Of a stretch of DNA of 64,000 bases, positions 1 to 13,100 are shown one piece after another. The position numbers were made by a program, and so were the translations under genes. How positions within the stretch are numbered: position 1 is the first letter of the stretch; every line of letters begins with the position of its first letter. The DNA lies in assembly GCA_038277395.1 (NCBI GenBank), contig CM076192.1, positions 49,833,119 through 49,897,118 of the forward strand. The letters are read 5' to 3'. Source of the stretch: Dryocosmus kuriphilus. Lineage: Eukaryota; Arthropoda; Insecta; Hymenoptera; Cynipidae. The notes beneath the pieces were generated by a model. The model made no database searches and was not told the DNA's origin. It worked only from the letters and a program-made list of their open reading frames with translations.

Positions 1-41
1 GAAGTTGTCCAGAAATTTTTCGTATTATCAATATTTAAGAA

Positions 42-982
42 GTTACAGACCCACAGTCTTATTTTTTTAATTTTTAACTTTTATCAAGCGAACTAGTGAT
101 GATAGAACAAAAAATTTAACAAAAATTTTTTAGTACGTAAAATTTTCTACAAAACTTTAAAGGCGAGGTTTCTTCTATCACCAATAGTTAAAATGTACAG
201 ACCTCTTAAGTCTTATTTTTATGATTTTTTAATTTTTTTAGGTGAACTATTGATGGTAGATAAAAAAAGTCAATAACATTTTCACAATACATTCAATTCT
301 CTACAAAATTAGTCATGATAAACTTTTTATATCATCAGTAGTTAAATATGTCAGCAATCTCATTGACATTTTTACGATTTTTTTGTTTCAAGGAGATAAG
401 CAAATCAATTTTAAAGAAAAAGTAACTATGCAAATACAATTTTCTTTTAGTGATCTAGAAAATGTTGGTGGTATTTTAATGTGTACCGTCTGTTTATTAC
501 TAATTGTAGATCATTAGTGCCTTGTTGTAACTACTTATTTATTACAGTTGCTAAGCAATCAAATAAATTTCAATTGAAAAAATTGATCATTTGTTTTGAT
601 AACAACTTTATTTGAAATTTTTTAACATTCATTTTAAAAAAATCATAAAAATGGCAATGAGATTGCTGACATACTTAACTACTGATGATATAAAAAGTTT
701 ACCATGACTAATTTTGTAGAGAATTGAATATATTGTGAAATTTTTACTGACTTTTTTGGTCTACCATCAATAGTTCACCCTAAAAAACTTAAAAAGTCAT
801 GAAAATAAGACTTGAGAGGCCTGTAATTTTTAACTATTGGTGATACAAAAAACCTCGCCCTTAAAATTTTGTAGTAAATTTGAAGTTCTAAAAAATTTGC
901 TATTAAATTTTTTGTGCTATCATCACTAATTTACTTGATAAAAGTTAAAAATTAAAAAAATAAGATTTTGTGGGTCTGTAAC
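42..982. repeat. Large foldback (long inverted-repeat) element
   Basis: The left arm (about 42-385) and right arm (about 637-982) are reverse complements at roughly 85-90 percent by eye. Matching landmarks include AGTTACAGACCCACA at 42 against TGTGGGTCTGTAAC near 969, and blocks around ATCATCAGTAGTTAA and CTACAAAATTAGTCATGA. The 250-bp centre is not repeated. No coding sequence is present, so it is a non-autonomous foldback or MITE-like element. The left arm may extend past the window edge, and no target duplication was identified. Confidence 0.7.
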
Positions 983-3900
983 TCATTCAACTTTTTGTCC
1001 TATCTCCGAAGGTTTAGCTTAAAAATGTAAAAAAACGCAAAATTTTCAAAAATTGAAATTTTAAGGCTCTACAGAAAGTCAAATATTGATGAAAGAAGTT
1101 TCACTCAATGGAATTTTTGTGAAAATGTTAATGCTGAATAAGGTTTATTTATTTATTTTATGAAAAAAAAATTTTTTTATAGCTTGTGGAATTAAATAAT
1201 GTAAAAAATCCTCTTTTCTGTGTTATTTCAATGGGAAAACTTTAAATTCGATGATGGACCTCTTAAAATTAAAATTATGTGTTCTGCCTGTGAGAGAATT
1301 TTTGTTTGGATATATTCTACGATATTTTGGGCGGAGAGTGAGAAAAAAAATTATCGATTTTTTTTGGCACACCCTAATATATATATCCTAATGAAATCAG
1401 AATTTGATCGACAAGGTTGAATTATACTTGATGCGCTTTACACTTTCCACATGTGCTCAATTGAAATTATTTCGGAATCTCATTAATAGGCACGGAAATG
1501 CGATTCCTATTACGCGAACAACGCCTATGGAATTCTGCATTTTCCCAGCCATAACCGACGCGGCGCGGCGTTACAATACAAGCTTTGGTTGCGCAACGTC
1601 GACGCTCTCTGACACGCTCCGGGGGTTTTGACAGCGTGTTTCATTCATTACTTAAATCCTGGACAGGTACATTATTTCATGGCAAAATAGTCGTTCAGTT
1701 TCATTAAACCAGCAGAAAAATGAAAGTATGAACGGTCAATAAATCATAGTTTGCTAAAAAAAATTACATTTTATGTTGACTTGTTAGGTTCCCTCTTTAT
1801 AAACTTGCATTACAGATGGAATGAAAGTTTTTTTTAGAGAGTAAATTTTCAGGGATATTTTTATCAGAAGTTGTGTAAAAACAATGCTAATCTCTCGAGG
1901 GGTTTACCACTCGTCTTTTAAGTGTAAACCATACTTCAATATTTCAAAGATTTCAAAAGATGTAGAGACTTCTAGAGATTTCAAGAGACACAAAAGGTTT
2001 CAAAGATTTTAATAGTATATTACATCATGAGTAATGTTGTACAACGAGTCCTGTAAACATTGATTTGTGCGTGTAAAGACGTGGCTAATTTTACAAGTGA
2101 TGTACGGTATTTTATTCGAAACCAGCATGTTACGAGACTGTAGAGCCGTCTGAAAAATGGGTGTTGTATGACCCTTTATCGAAATGGTGGAAAAACGCCC
2201 TATGTAGTGGCGCCATCTGGTTTGGTTATTTTTCCCTACGCGAACGTAAAATAATATCAGAGAAAGTATTGTGCGTTATGAAGTGGCGGTTTGGGGAACT
2301 AATTACCTGTCAACATTCGGTAAAGAGCCGAATAACACCCATTTTTCATGGGGCGTTACAGTCTCATAACATGGAGGTTTCCAATAAAAGACATTAAGGG
2401 ATTTCAAACAGTTTACAGTTATTTAGACCATTTATATTTTTATATTTTTAAAAACTATATAACTGGAAAATCTTAAAATTCTTATTTGCTTTCTACAATA
2501 TTATTTAGTCAGCTTATCATAGTCAATTCATAATGTAATAAAATCAAGAATAAATCGTTCTTATTATTATATACCATTAAGTGGGATAAGCGTAAAATCG
2601 CTCGGTTCTAGACTCATTATATTACCAGGGATTCTTACTTATCAATTTTATACTTGCCAATTTATACTTGTCAAGTTTTTACTTGTAAATAATAAATAGC
2701 TTCTATCATAATTACGATTGAAGTTATAATAATACATTTTCCTATAGAAACTTAAAAATTTGCGAACATGAATCTATTATATATAGCACATTCACCATAT
2801 TTTGTAAATATTATAAAACAATAAAAATTCTAAAATATTTCAAAGATTTCAAGAGATTTCAAACAATTTCAAACGATTTCAAGAGACCATTTTATTAATG
2901 AATTAACAAAATTTCAGCTGTTTTTCACAGATTCACCAGTCAAAATATGACTCCGAATTTCAGTATGGAGTGTACGCCCTGAAAATTCTATTCGTATGTT
3001 GAACCAGTGGAAAAGACTGAAATTCAGTTAACTTTCACGGATTCTCAGTGGGTTTCCACTGATTGAAGTCTTAAGGAAAAAATATCTGATTTTCGATGAA
3101 ATATCACTGATTCAACTTTGAAGATTAGAGCTTCTAAATCAATCTGTTAAAAATTTTCTGAAAACGTGTAATTTGAGTCAGCCAGAAATGGATAACTGAA
3201 TCATATCAGTAATATAATATAATATAATAATCATATCACTGATTATTCAGTAAAACCCCATTGCATAATAAGTCAAATTGACTAATCAGTTGAAACAGTT
3301 ACTGATTTCATGGAGGGAAGTTACAAAATTCGTATCTCGATTTTTAAACTTATAAATTGTCAAAAAAAAAATATGTGAAATTTAATTAATAAATGAAGCA
3401 ATGAGTCTCTCAAAGTAATTTTTTTAAAGTGCTATCATTTCGATGGATTGGCAGTCTTGACAACTTTAAATTTGCTCACCCAGTTTCTACCACTTTCACA
3501 TTTAATTTAATATTTACTGTCCGAAAACTCAATCTTAATTATTGGTTTGGAGAAATAAACCATTTTTAATCAGTTAATCAAATAATACTACTTTTATCTA
3601 TCTTTTGAAACAAAATTACACTTGTAATTTATTGTGATTGAAAGCAGCATAAATTGACTATTGAAAATCACAGATTCTCTCAATTTTATTCAGTGAAAAT
3701 TCAGTAGAAATAACTCAAATTTCACTGAGAATCTATAATGTCGAAAAAATTACTAAATTTTCAGCGACGCTCATTAAATCTTCAGTAACTCTTTCTACTG
3801 TGAAATCAGTCATTCCGTTCTTTGCTATTTTTGGCTGATTAACGTAACCATTAGTACTGCTATAATAAGTACGGCTATAATTCAGAGAGTACTAACTTTA

Positions 3901-5522
3901 AATAGATAATTATCATTTTAATTAAATAATATTAGAGTTAAACAGATTCAATTACAGAATGAATTATAGATTAAGGACTAAAAATATTAAGATTAAGATT
4001 AAGAATTAAACATACCAGATTCAATCGTTATGCACTAATTTTTCAGTATGAAGTTTTTTAAATCAATTTTTTAAATCAATGAAAAGCTACTGAAAGTCCA
4101 TTAAATTGTTATTGATTTCCAGTGGATATTCACTTACTGAAATCTCGAAAACTAAATTGTCGACCCTCAATTAAATTTCATTCATTCAAATTTATAGATT
4201 AATCTTTCTTTTCTTCATTGTCCAGAGGTTCAATAACAAATCACTGAAATTTCAGTCATGTTTGGTAAAAAACAATTGATGCTTTAGAGGAATAACAGAA
4301 TAGAAAAAACTTTTGGCAGGCTTATCATTTCTTTAAATAATAAAAATAAGTGCGAAAATTTAATAATAATAAGAAGAATAAGAATAATTAATTATTAAAT
4401 CATTATTTAGTACCAAATATTCGACTCCAACAAAAAATTCTTTCGATATATTGGGCTGTAACTATCTTATGTCTGAGAGCATATTTTGATAATAAATTAT
4501 TATTATATATTACAGACCTGTCAAATAATTTTTTCTCTTCTTTTATTTCCCTAGAGCATCAATTTAGTTTTCTTTATCAAAGAAAAACTATTTTTTATTT
4601 AACTGATTTAATAATTACTGCAATAATAACTAATCTTCTACTCTTAATAACATTCCTTTTATTAGAATATAAGTACTTTTATTCTTAAATTGTCTATATT
4701 ATTCGTGCTTGGCTTTATTTTTTGATTTCACAACTTTGATTTCCTTTAACATAAATAAATAAAATTTTTTAATTCTAGTAGGTACTTGATGGAGTTTTTT
4801 CACATCAAGTGTTTTTGTTGGGAGTAAAGAATGCCAATTTTTCTCAAGTAACTCTGAACTCAATAACATGTCATATTTATCGAAAGTGCAAACCCGTTCA
4901 TCATAATTACTGAACTTATTATTATCAGCGGCAATAAAAGGAAATGAAAATTGACTTTTCAGCATGCAATTTCTTTTGCATTCAGGTTTCGGTTTTCCTT
5001 TTTGTTTTTATTTATGTACGTGCGCCACAATTCCCCGCAGAACAAGGTCTTGACAGCTTGACGCGTTATTCATGTAGGTACCTACATACTGAAACTTTCA
5101 CGTGGTCGAAAATAATTACACCTGCGGTGGGTATACACGTAGGTTGGTATATCGGTACCTCGGAGGTAGAAAATCGCCTGCAAACGCACCTACGAATCGA
5201 GCCCCAAGCAATCGTCGTTGATACTTTAGATGTGAGATATAAGGATTGAAAAAAATTTCGCGAAATGCCATCGGCTCTCTTGAGTGTGCCGTCTGTTGCC
5301 AGAAACTGGTTTCTAGAAGATTTTATACTAATGAATGTAAATGTCAGTACGTGGAACTGATCTCATTTCATCAAAAGTTAGCAGAGTATTGTAGGGCAAA
5401 ATATAAATTAAAACTCATATACCCATTAAGAATACAGTTGCATTAATATTAGAAAAATCGAGATCTAAAAATTCTACTCTGTCCATTTAAATTAGTGAAA
5501 TTTGACTGGGAATAAAGTACAT
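983..5522. other. AT-rich intergenic region, no supported gene
   Basis: The stretch is mostly AT-rich. Two patches are less AT-rich (about 1,400-1,640 and 5,040-5,300) but neither contains a recognisable domain. The interval 2,900-4,290 is unusually rich in the words TCAGTG, CACTGA and ACTGAAA on both strands, perhaps an eroded foldback. An 88-codon ORF on the minus strand (4,699-4,965), ending in a lysine-rich tail, and a 101-codon ORF on the plus strand (4,944-5,249) look mildly protein-like. I recognise neither and do not call them genes. Confidence 0.5.
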
Positions 5523-6717
5523 AAAAAAAATCTGCCCGCTTCGCGCGAAGTATGAGTGCGCCTAGGGCGCACGTCTGCTGACACTCGCGCTTCGCGCTCG
5601 ATACGTTATTTAAGGCACTCTCGCTTCACGCTCGATAAATTATTTACCTCGCGCTACGCGCTCGGTGTTTATGGATCGCATAAACCTTTAAATTAAAAAT
5701 TCCAAAAGAAATTATTTTACTTAAGTCTCTATCGCCCTTAAGGAATACATTCTCATTATGACACTCGCGCTTCGCGCTCGATAATTACATTTTTTTAAAA
5801 CACATTGTAGATTGGTAAAGTTTTTTAGTGATTTTCCAAATTTTCACAATACAGGATTTCGATTCTTAAAAGTAAAACGATGAGTCTTATAAATAAATTT
5901 TGTAGCTCTTTCCAAGGTGAACAATTCTGCTTGCATAGTTTTGCTGAAAAGTGGTTTTCTTTATATTTCATAACATATTTTACGAGTAACTCAAAAAGTA
6001 CGCGTCTGCTTAAAAAATGATAGAGAGCAAATTTGTAGATATTTTTGAGGCAAACAACTTTGTTTATTATCATTTTTCCGTATCTTGCATAGTTTGGCGA
6101 GAAATTTGACATTTTTTATTTTTAATAACGTTTTATCGATTAAAACAAAAACCGTGCATTTTATCAAAAAATGGTTGAAACAAAATTTGTAGATATTTTT
6201 GAGTTGAACAACTTTGTTTTTCACTATTTTTTTGTATCTTGAATATTATGGCGGTAAACCAGAGTTTTTAAATTTTAATAGCGTTTTCTTGATTAAAACA
6301 AAAACCGTTCATTTTATCGAAAAACGGTCAAGACAAAATTTGTAGATTCTTTTAAGGTGAGCAATTTTACTTTCTTACATTTTTTTTGTATCTCTCATAG
6401 TTTAGCCGGAAAATGGACTTTTTGATTTTGTGAAAACCGTTTTTGATGGATAAAACCATAACCGTTGGTCAAAAAAACCGCTGGTTAACGACCTCGTCCT
6501 TTCTTTTTACGCCTTAAAGAAGTGTACCAAAGCGCACTCCAATCCGATTAGCCCTTCGAAAGTATCGTGGGAACGAACTCCAATGACGGCGACAACAGAC
6601 AGACACCGTCGTAAAAACCGTTTTTTCGGATTCAGGGGGTCTCAAAACGTGGAGATTTCATGAAATCCGCGAAAGTCAAATTTTACATAAATCTAATACC
6701 TTCTCTGATGAGAAAGT
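5523..6717 (-). mobile_element. Helentron-associated (HINE/DINE-1-like) element, copy A
   Basis: This is one of five copies of a 1.2-1.3 kb family. Orientation is defined so that the 5' end is ACATTCTCATC and the 3' end is the GC hairpin plus AGATTTT. Here the 5' sub-terminal repeat is mutated (GATGAGAAAGT on the plus strand at 6,707-6,717). The 3' hairpin region has lost about 40 bp, joining CTGCCCGC directly to TTCGCGCGAAG. The GC-rich 3' third with CGAGCGCGAAGCGCGAG palindromes and the AT-rich monomer body are both present. No long ORF is found, so it is non-autonomous. Confidence 0.65.
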
Positions 6718-6879
6718 AAAAAAACAGTGAAACTCCACCCAAAAATTCATTCAAAACATTTTTTTCAAAAATAGCTTCCCTTCCACTAATCAAAAATTCG
6801 ATTTCTTTTTAGACAATCCTTTAGTTCTAGAAGAGTTCTGGAGTTCTGCAAAAATAAAACTTCGCAAAAATTAAATATA

Positions 6880-9395
6880 AAATCTGCCCGCTTCGTGAGC
6901 ACATTCCCATCGCGCGCTTCGCGCAAAATATGAACGGGCCTAGGGCGCGCGTCTGTTGACACTCGCGCTTCGCGCTCGACATTTGACTCGCGCTTCGCGC
7001 TCGGTGTTTATGGATCGTATAAACCTTTAAATTAAAAATTACAAAGGAAATTATTTTACTTACGGCTCTATCGCCCTTAAGGAATACATTCTCAACATGA
7101 CACTCGCGCTTCGCGCTCGATAATTACATTTTTACATTCTCATCAGAGAAGGTACTAGATTTATGTAAAATTTGACTTTCGTGGATTTCATGAAATCTCC
7201 ACGTTTTGAGACCCCCTGAGTCAGAAAAAACGGTTTTTACGACCGTGTCTGTCTGTTGTCGTCGTTGTCGTCGTCGCTGTTGTCGTCGTCGTTGTTGTCG
7301 TTGTCGTCGTCGTCGTCTGTGACCGCGATAACTTTCGAAGGACTAATCGGATTGGAATGCGCTTTGGTACACTTCTTTAAGGGGTAAAAAGAAAGGACGA
7401 GTTCGTTAACCAGCGGTTTTTGACCAACGGTTATGGTTTTATCCATCAAAAACTGTTTTCACAAAATCAAAAAATCCATTTTCCGGCTAAACTATGAGAG
7501 ATACAAAAAAAAATGTAAGAAAGTAAAATTGTTCATCTCAAAAATATCTACAAATTTTGTCTTAACCGTTTTTCGATAAAATGAACGGTTTTTGTTTTAA
7601 TCAAGAAAACGCTCTTAAAATTAAAAAACTGTGGGTTCCCGCCAAAATATTCAAGATACAAAAAAATGGTAAAGAACAAAGTTGTTCAATTTAAAAAGAT
7701 CTACAAATTTTGTTTCAACCATTTTTTGATAAAATGCACGTTTTTTGTTTTAATCGATAAAACGTTATTAAAAATTAAAGATTTCAAATTTACCGCCAAA
7801 CTATGGAAGACACGGAAAAATAATAATAAACAAAGTTGTTCACCTCAAAAAGATCTAAAAATTTGCTCTCTATCATTTTTTTGAGCAGACGCGTATTTTT
7901 TGAGTTATTCGTGAAATGTGTTATGAAATATAAAGAAAACCACTTTTCAGCAAAACTGTGCAAGATATGAGAAAAAAATATTAACAAGTAGAATTGTTCA
8001 CCTTGGAAAGAGCTACAAAAGTTATTTATAAGACTCATCGTTTTACTTTTAAGAATCGAAATCCTCTATTGCGAAATTTGGAATATTACTAAAAAACTGT
8101 ACCAATCTATAATGTGTTTAAAAAAAATGTAATTATCGAGCGCGAAGCGCGAGTGTCATGATGAGAATGTATGCCTTAAGGGCGATAGAGCCTTAAGTAA
8201 AATAATTTCTTTTGTAATTTTTAATTTAAAGGTTTCTGCGATCCATAAACACCGAGCGCGTAGCGCGAGGTGAATAGTCTATCGAGTGCGAAGCGTGAGT
8301 GCCGTAAATAACTTATCGAGCGCGAAGCGCGAGTGCCAACAGCCGCGCGCCCTAGGCGCGCTCATACGTCGCGCGAAGCGCGGCGCGCGCAGCGCGCGAT
8401 GAGAATGTGCCCGCGCAGCGGGCAGATTTTTTTAAAACACATTTGTAGATTGGTAAAGTTTTTTAGTGATTTTCCAAATTTTCACAATACAGGATTTCGA
8501 TTCTTAAAAGTAAAACGATGAGTCTTATAAATAAATTTTGTAGCTCTTTCCTAGGTGAACAATTCTGCTTATTAATATTTTCCCATATCTTGCATAGTTT
8601 TGCTGAAAAGTGGTTTTCTTTATATTTCATAACATATTTCACGAATAACTCAAAAACTACGCGTCTGCTCAAAAAACTCATAGAAAGCAAATTTATAGAT
8701 CTTTTTGAGGCGAACAACTTTGTTTATTGTCATTTTTCAGTATCTTGCATAGTTTGGCCTAAATTTGAAATTTTTTATTTGTAATAACGTTTTATTGATG
8801 AAAACAAAAACCGTGTATTTTATCAAAAAATGGTTAGAACAAAATTTGTAGATCTTTTTAAATTGAACAACTTTGTTCTTTGACATTTTTTTGTATCTTG
8901 AATATTTTGGCGGGAAACCAGGATTTTTTAATTTTAATAGCGTTTTCTTGATTAAAACAAAAACCGTTCATTTTATCAAAAAACGGTTAAGACAAAATTT
9001 GTAGATTTTTTTAAGGTGAACAATTTTACTTTCTTACATTTTTTTTTATCTCTTATAGTTTAGCCGAAAAATGGATTTTTTGATTTTGTGAAAACCATTT
9101 TTGATGGGTAAAACCATAACTGTTGGTCAAAAACCGCTGGGTAACGAACTCGTCCTTACTTTTTACGCTTTAAAGAAGTGTGCCAAAGCGCAACCCAATC
9201 CGATTAGTCCTTCGAAAGTTATCGCGATCACAGACGACGACAACGACGACGACGACAACAACGACGGCGACAACAGACAGACACGGTCGTAAAAACCGTT
9301 TTTTCTGACTCACGGGGTCTCAAAACGTGGAGATTTCATGAAATCCGCGAAAGACAAATTTTACATAAATCTAATACCTTCTCTAATGAGAATGT
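6880..9395 (-). mobile_element. HINE-like element, copy B/D, split by copy C
   Basis: Positions 6,880-7,133 hold the GC-rich 3' part of a minus-strand copy and 8,430-9,395 hold the body and 5' sub-terminal repeat. In copy A these two parts are continuous through the run ACATTTTTTTAAAACAC at about 5,788. In this copy the run is split after ACATTTTT, where a complete plus-strand copy (C) begins, and resumes as TTTAAAACAC after copy C. Everything between is the younger element. The microsatellite of GAC and AAC codon-like triplets lies at about 9,232-9,270. Confidence 0.65.
7134..8429 (+). mobile_element. HINE-like element, copy C (complete, nested)
   Basis: The element starts with the sub-terminal repeat ACATTCTCATC (7,134-7,144). 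It then has a GTC/GTT microsatellite (about 7,257-7,318), an AT-rich body of degenerate monomers, and a GC-rich 3' end with the inverted sub-terminal repeat GATGAGAATGT (8,398-8,408). That repeat is followed at once by the hairpin GCCCGCGCAGCGGGC (8,409-8,423) and AGATTTT. This order (5' repeat, microsatellite, inverted repeat, hairpin, T-run target, no duplication) is the published architecture of DINE-1/HINE elements mobilised by Helentrons. No Rep or helicase coding sequence is present. Confidence 0.7.
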
Positions 9396-9410
9396 AATAA
9401 AAGTTACAAC

Positions 9411-10104
9411 ACTTTGAAAATACCCAACAATTTTCGAATTGGAATAGTTCTCATATCAGAGGTCTTCCCACCCCTAACCCCAGAAAAAACCAATCAAAAA
9501 GTCCTATAACACTTTTCGATGTTACAGGGCTGTTACTGCTCTGGAAGAGAACAGAACTCTTATCAGAACGATTCAGATTCGAAAATTTTCAAATTCGAAA
9601 CTTTTTGGGTATTTGTACATTAGTTTATATATCCCTACCTTTTAAGAGTTTTGGGAGTCTTCCAGAACAATTAAAAACAAATTTTACCCACTTCCTAATC
9701 TCTCAAAATCATCCAGTGACCCCCAAAAGCAATTTGCCCCTCGACATAAAGAATCTTCCCTGAAAGATCACTTTTTTTGGCTCCTTATGAGGGGACCTAC
9801 ATTTTAACGTGGGTTCCCGAACCACGAGAGAGCTTCGGTACAAAGTACATAGAAAATTCCATTCGTACCCCACTCAGGAATAGAACCCCGGACCTCTCTT
9901 GCTTGGAAGGCCGGTGCACTACCACCTGAGCCATCGAGGCTCTTAACTTTTTGGCTATTTTCGAAGTAGTATAATTTTTTTGATTTTGGGTTGATCGAAA
10001 AGTGTTACAGGAGTTTTTTGTTGTATTGCTCGGGAGGAGAGAGGAACAAAAAACTCTTTCAAATCGAAAATTTTCAAATTCAAAAATTTTTTTATTTTCA
10101 AAGT
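9411..10104. repeat. Foldback MITE interrupted by a SINE
   Basis: ACTTTGAAAATA (9,411-9,422) is matched by TATTTTCAAAGT (10,093-10,104), and the adjoining AATTTT/GAATT blocks also pair. A second inverted match is TCCTATAACACTTTTCGAT near 9,503 with ATCGAAAAGTGTTACAGGA near 9,992. The arms are eroded. The tRNA-derived SINE lies between them, so the MITE is the older of the two. No target duplication was identified. Confidence 0.45.
9790..9944 (-). mobile_element. tRNA-derived SINE
   Basis: On the minus strand the sequence opens GAGCCTCGATGGCTCAG. It carries a perfect RNA polymerase III A box, TGGCTCAGGTGG (9,922-9,933), and a B box, GGTTCTATTCC (9,877-9,887), one base off GGTTCGANNCC. The boxes are 34 bp apart, as in tRNA genes. 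The anticodon arm and the 3' half do not fold into a full tRNA, and the sequence continues into an unrelated tail, so a SINE fits better than a tRNA gene. The downstream limit (about 9,790) is approximate. Confidence 0.6.
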
Positions 10105-13100
10105 ACTGTTGAACAGTCTGAAATTTTAAATCTTCAGATTGGAATTATTTGAAATTAAAATGCTAAGAATTCAACAGTGGGTTTTCAAAATTGAAATGTG
10201 TATACGACTGCCATTTAGTACGAGTATATGGACAATCATTTCTCAGAATTTATAATTTCTTAATTTTTGATGTTTAATTTTATTAATTCAGAGGCTACAT
10301 TTTTCCGCTTAAATAGGTTCAAAGTTATTTAAATTCTGAATAAGATGAGCCCAGGATGAAATCATTTTGTTAATTTTTTAAGAATCTATAACAAAATTAG
10401 TGCAAATTGTATTTTTTTAAATTTTTAATAAAATTTGAAATAATAAACATTTTTCGATTTTCTTGAGCTCATTTTTAAGGTAACTTTCTGTAGTATGCCC
10501 GTGACTTATCAGCATAATTATACAATTTTTTCTTTTTAATTTCCAATTTTTCGAACTTTTTGTTCATCCTGGACTCATTTTACTCAGAACTTAGATATCG
10601 TTCAACGTATTTAAGCGCAAAAAAATTTAACTACGAATTAATCAAACTAAAAACCCAAAACTGAACAAATTTTAAATGCTGAGAAATGGATATTGAATGT
10701 TTATATACTAAATGGCGGTAGTGTAAGACTTAAAACGTTTAAAATTGAATAATTGAATCTTGAACAAATTTCAATTTGAAATATTCATGATAGTATAGAA
10801 TTTCAAACTGAGTGTTTTAAAGTTAAATAAATAAATTTTCTGGATTACATGCATTAATCTAATTCCTAATTGTAATCCTTTAAAAATTAGTAAGTTTAAA
10901 TAAAAATCCATTTAAATTTACAGCATTTTTTATTTGGAAACATTTAAAATAAAGCAATTTTAAAATTAAAGGAATTTGAATTTTTTTCAGAAGTAAAACT
11001 TTGGAATGAAGAGTAATAGTTTTAAACTATTAAAAATTAATCAATTAAAACTCCGAACCTTACAGAATTGAAAAATCTTAAATTTGGAACATTATAAATT
11101 GAACAATTCCAAACATTAGACATATAAAAGTGAAAAATATTTTTAATTTTATTTTTAAAAACTGTACGGATTCAAACTGAAGCACTTAAAATTTACCAGT
11201 TTTACAATCCGTTTACTTCTTTTCCAAAAATTATTTCAATTAATCATTCCAGACTGAATAGTTTCAAACTTTAAATGTATAAAATTAAATAATTCAAGAT
11301 AGCACAATTTGAAATTTAAAACTATGCTGTGTTAAACTATGTAAACAAGTTGTAAATAAACAGTTTTAAAGAACATACAAAATTTGGAAAATTACAAACT
11401 GAAGTATTTAAAATGGAACAATTGGCTCAAAATTTAACATTTTTAAAAATTGAAGTATTTAAAAGATCCATTAATAAAAAATGAATAATTTTAAATTCAC
11501 CCTCAAAAAATAAAAAATATTCAAAATTTTACAAATCAAATTTTGAAGTATTCTGAATCATACAATTTCAGTTTTGAAGCATTTAGTACTGTTTATTAAT
11601 GTTTTAAATTAAAACTATAGATTTTTCAATGGAAGTGTACGTTTTTTTTTAAAATCTTGCTTCAATATTCGTTACTATTAAACACTACATTTCGTTGCTA
11701 CCGCATGTACGGACATGTAATTTCTGACAAAATAATTGCATTTTATGACACAAGTTTTATTTTTATTAATTGTTTACGAGTGTAAATCAGTATTGTGATT
11801 TCCCTTTCATTAGACTCGACGATTGTAATTCCTCCTAATTGAATTGCAAGTCGCCAACGGCATGGCAGAAAAATATCTCCGTGAATCGACGCTCGTGGTC
11901 GCAGTAAAATGTTCAGAGTAAATGGTAATCTGGTCGTTGATTTATGAAATAGAAATCAGTTTTCTATTCACCACACAAGTGGAGAATCAATAGAATCATC
12001 CGATCGTTGGCCCAAAAAGGAAAGTAGTTGTTGTCTTCCGCAAAATGCTCATAAACTATATAATCGTCCAACACTGGAAAAACTGTTTCCTATCCTTCGA
12101 AAAATGCAAATACTTTACAAGAAACGAGTTTTAAACTGCTAATAAACAAGGTTGGAAAGTTTTTATTTTATTTATAATTTTCCTGTACTGTAACATTTCC
12201 AAATCTGTCTAGATTAATATTATAAATGGATAAATTTTTTTTAATAACATATATATAAATCTAAAGGAGGATACAGTAAAGTATCATTTTTAACAGGTCA
12301 TAATATTTTTTTAATTAATGCTGTTGTTTGAAATAATTTCTAGGCTTGTCAATACGTCCAATATTTCTAGTGTCAATCTATTATACCGAGCTGAAAGGTA
12401 AATGTCATCATTCTTTCTCTAGAATTTTTGCATATTCCTCTCATTTCACTCACACGCAATCTCCGTTATAATGATAATGACAAAGGTGATCTCATGAATG
12501 TCTCGCTTGCTGAGACAAACTCTATGATCAAGTAACTAATGATAAAATTACTCTTACTCACTAAACATTTATAGTTTAACACGAGTCTCTATCATTAGGT
12601 TTTTTACTTGCCACAATCTAATTTTGAAATTTCAGTCGTGATAAATGTGACTTTAAACTTATATTCCTTTTCTTGAGAACTTCTTTTAAATAGATTTCTG
12701 ATGCTTTTTATTCAAAATTTGTAAGTACGGTTACGAAAAAATTGCAGAATTTTAATTTTAATCTTTGAAAAATTAAGTAGGTAATTTTAAATTCAAAGTC
12801 ACTGAGCAGCATGAGTTTTAAATAGAAGGATTTAAACAAAATTTTAATTTAACTTTAATGACGTTTAAAATCGGAAACTTTTAAATGCTAGTAATTTTAA
12901 TTTGTAAGTGTTCAAAATGCAATAATTTGGATACTTACCAAACAATTTTTCAATTAATCTCAATCGTAGAATATCAAGTCATTAATTTCTCTAAAGTTAT
13001 GAAATTATCATACAATTTGAAAGCATTTGTTTTAAACATTTCTTTAATTACAACTTTTTGAGAGTTAACATTACTAAGTTAAGAGCTTTGCAAAGCTGAA

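Noticed and set aside
4699..5249. Minus-strand 88-codon and plus-strand 101-codon ORFs
   Set aside because: Mildly protein-like but without any recognisable domain, splice support or repeat in the window.
9870..9944. Functional tRNA gene
   Set aside because: The A and B boxes are good, but the anticodon stem and acceptor stem do not pair, and the sequence runs into a SINE-like tail.
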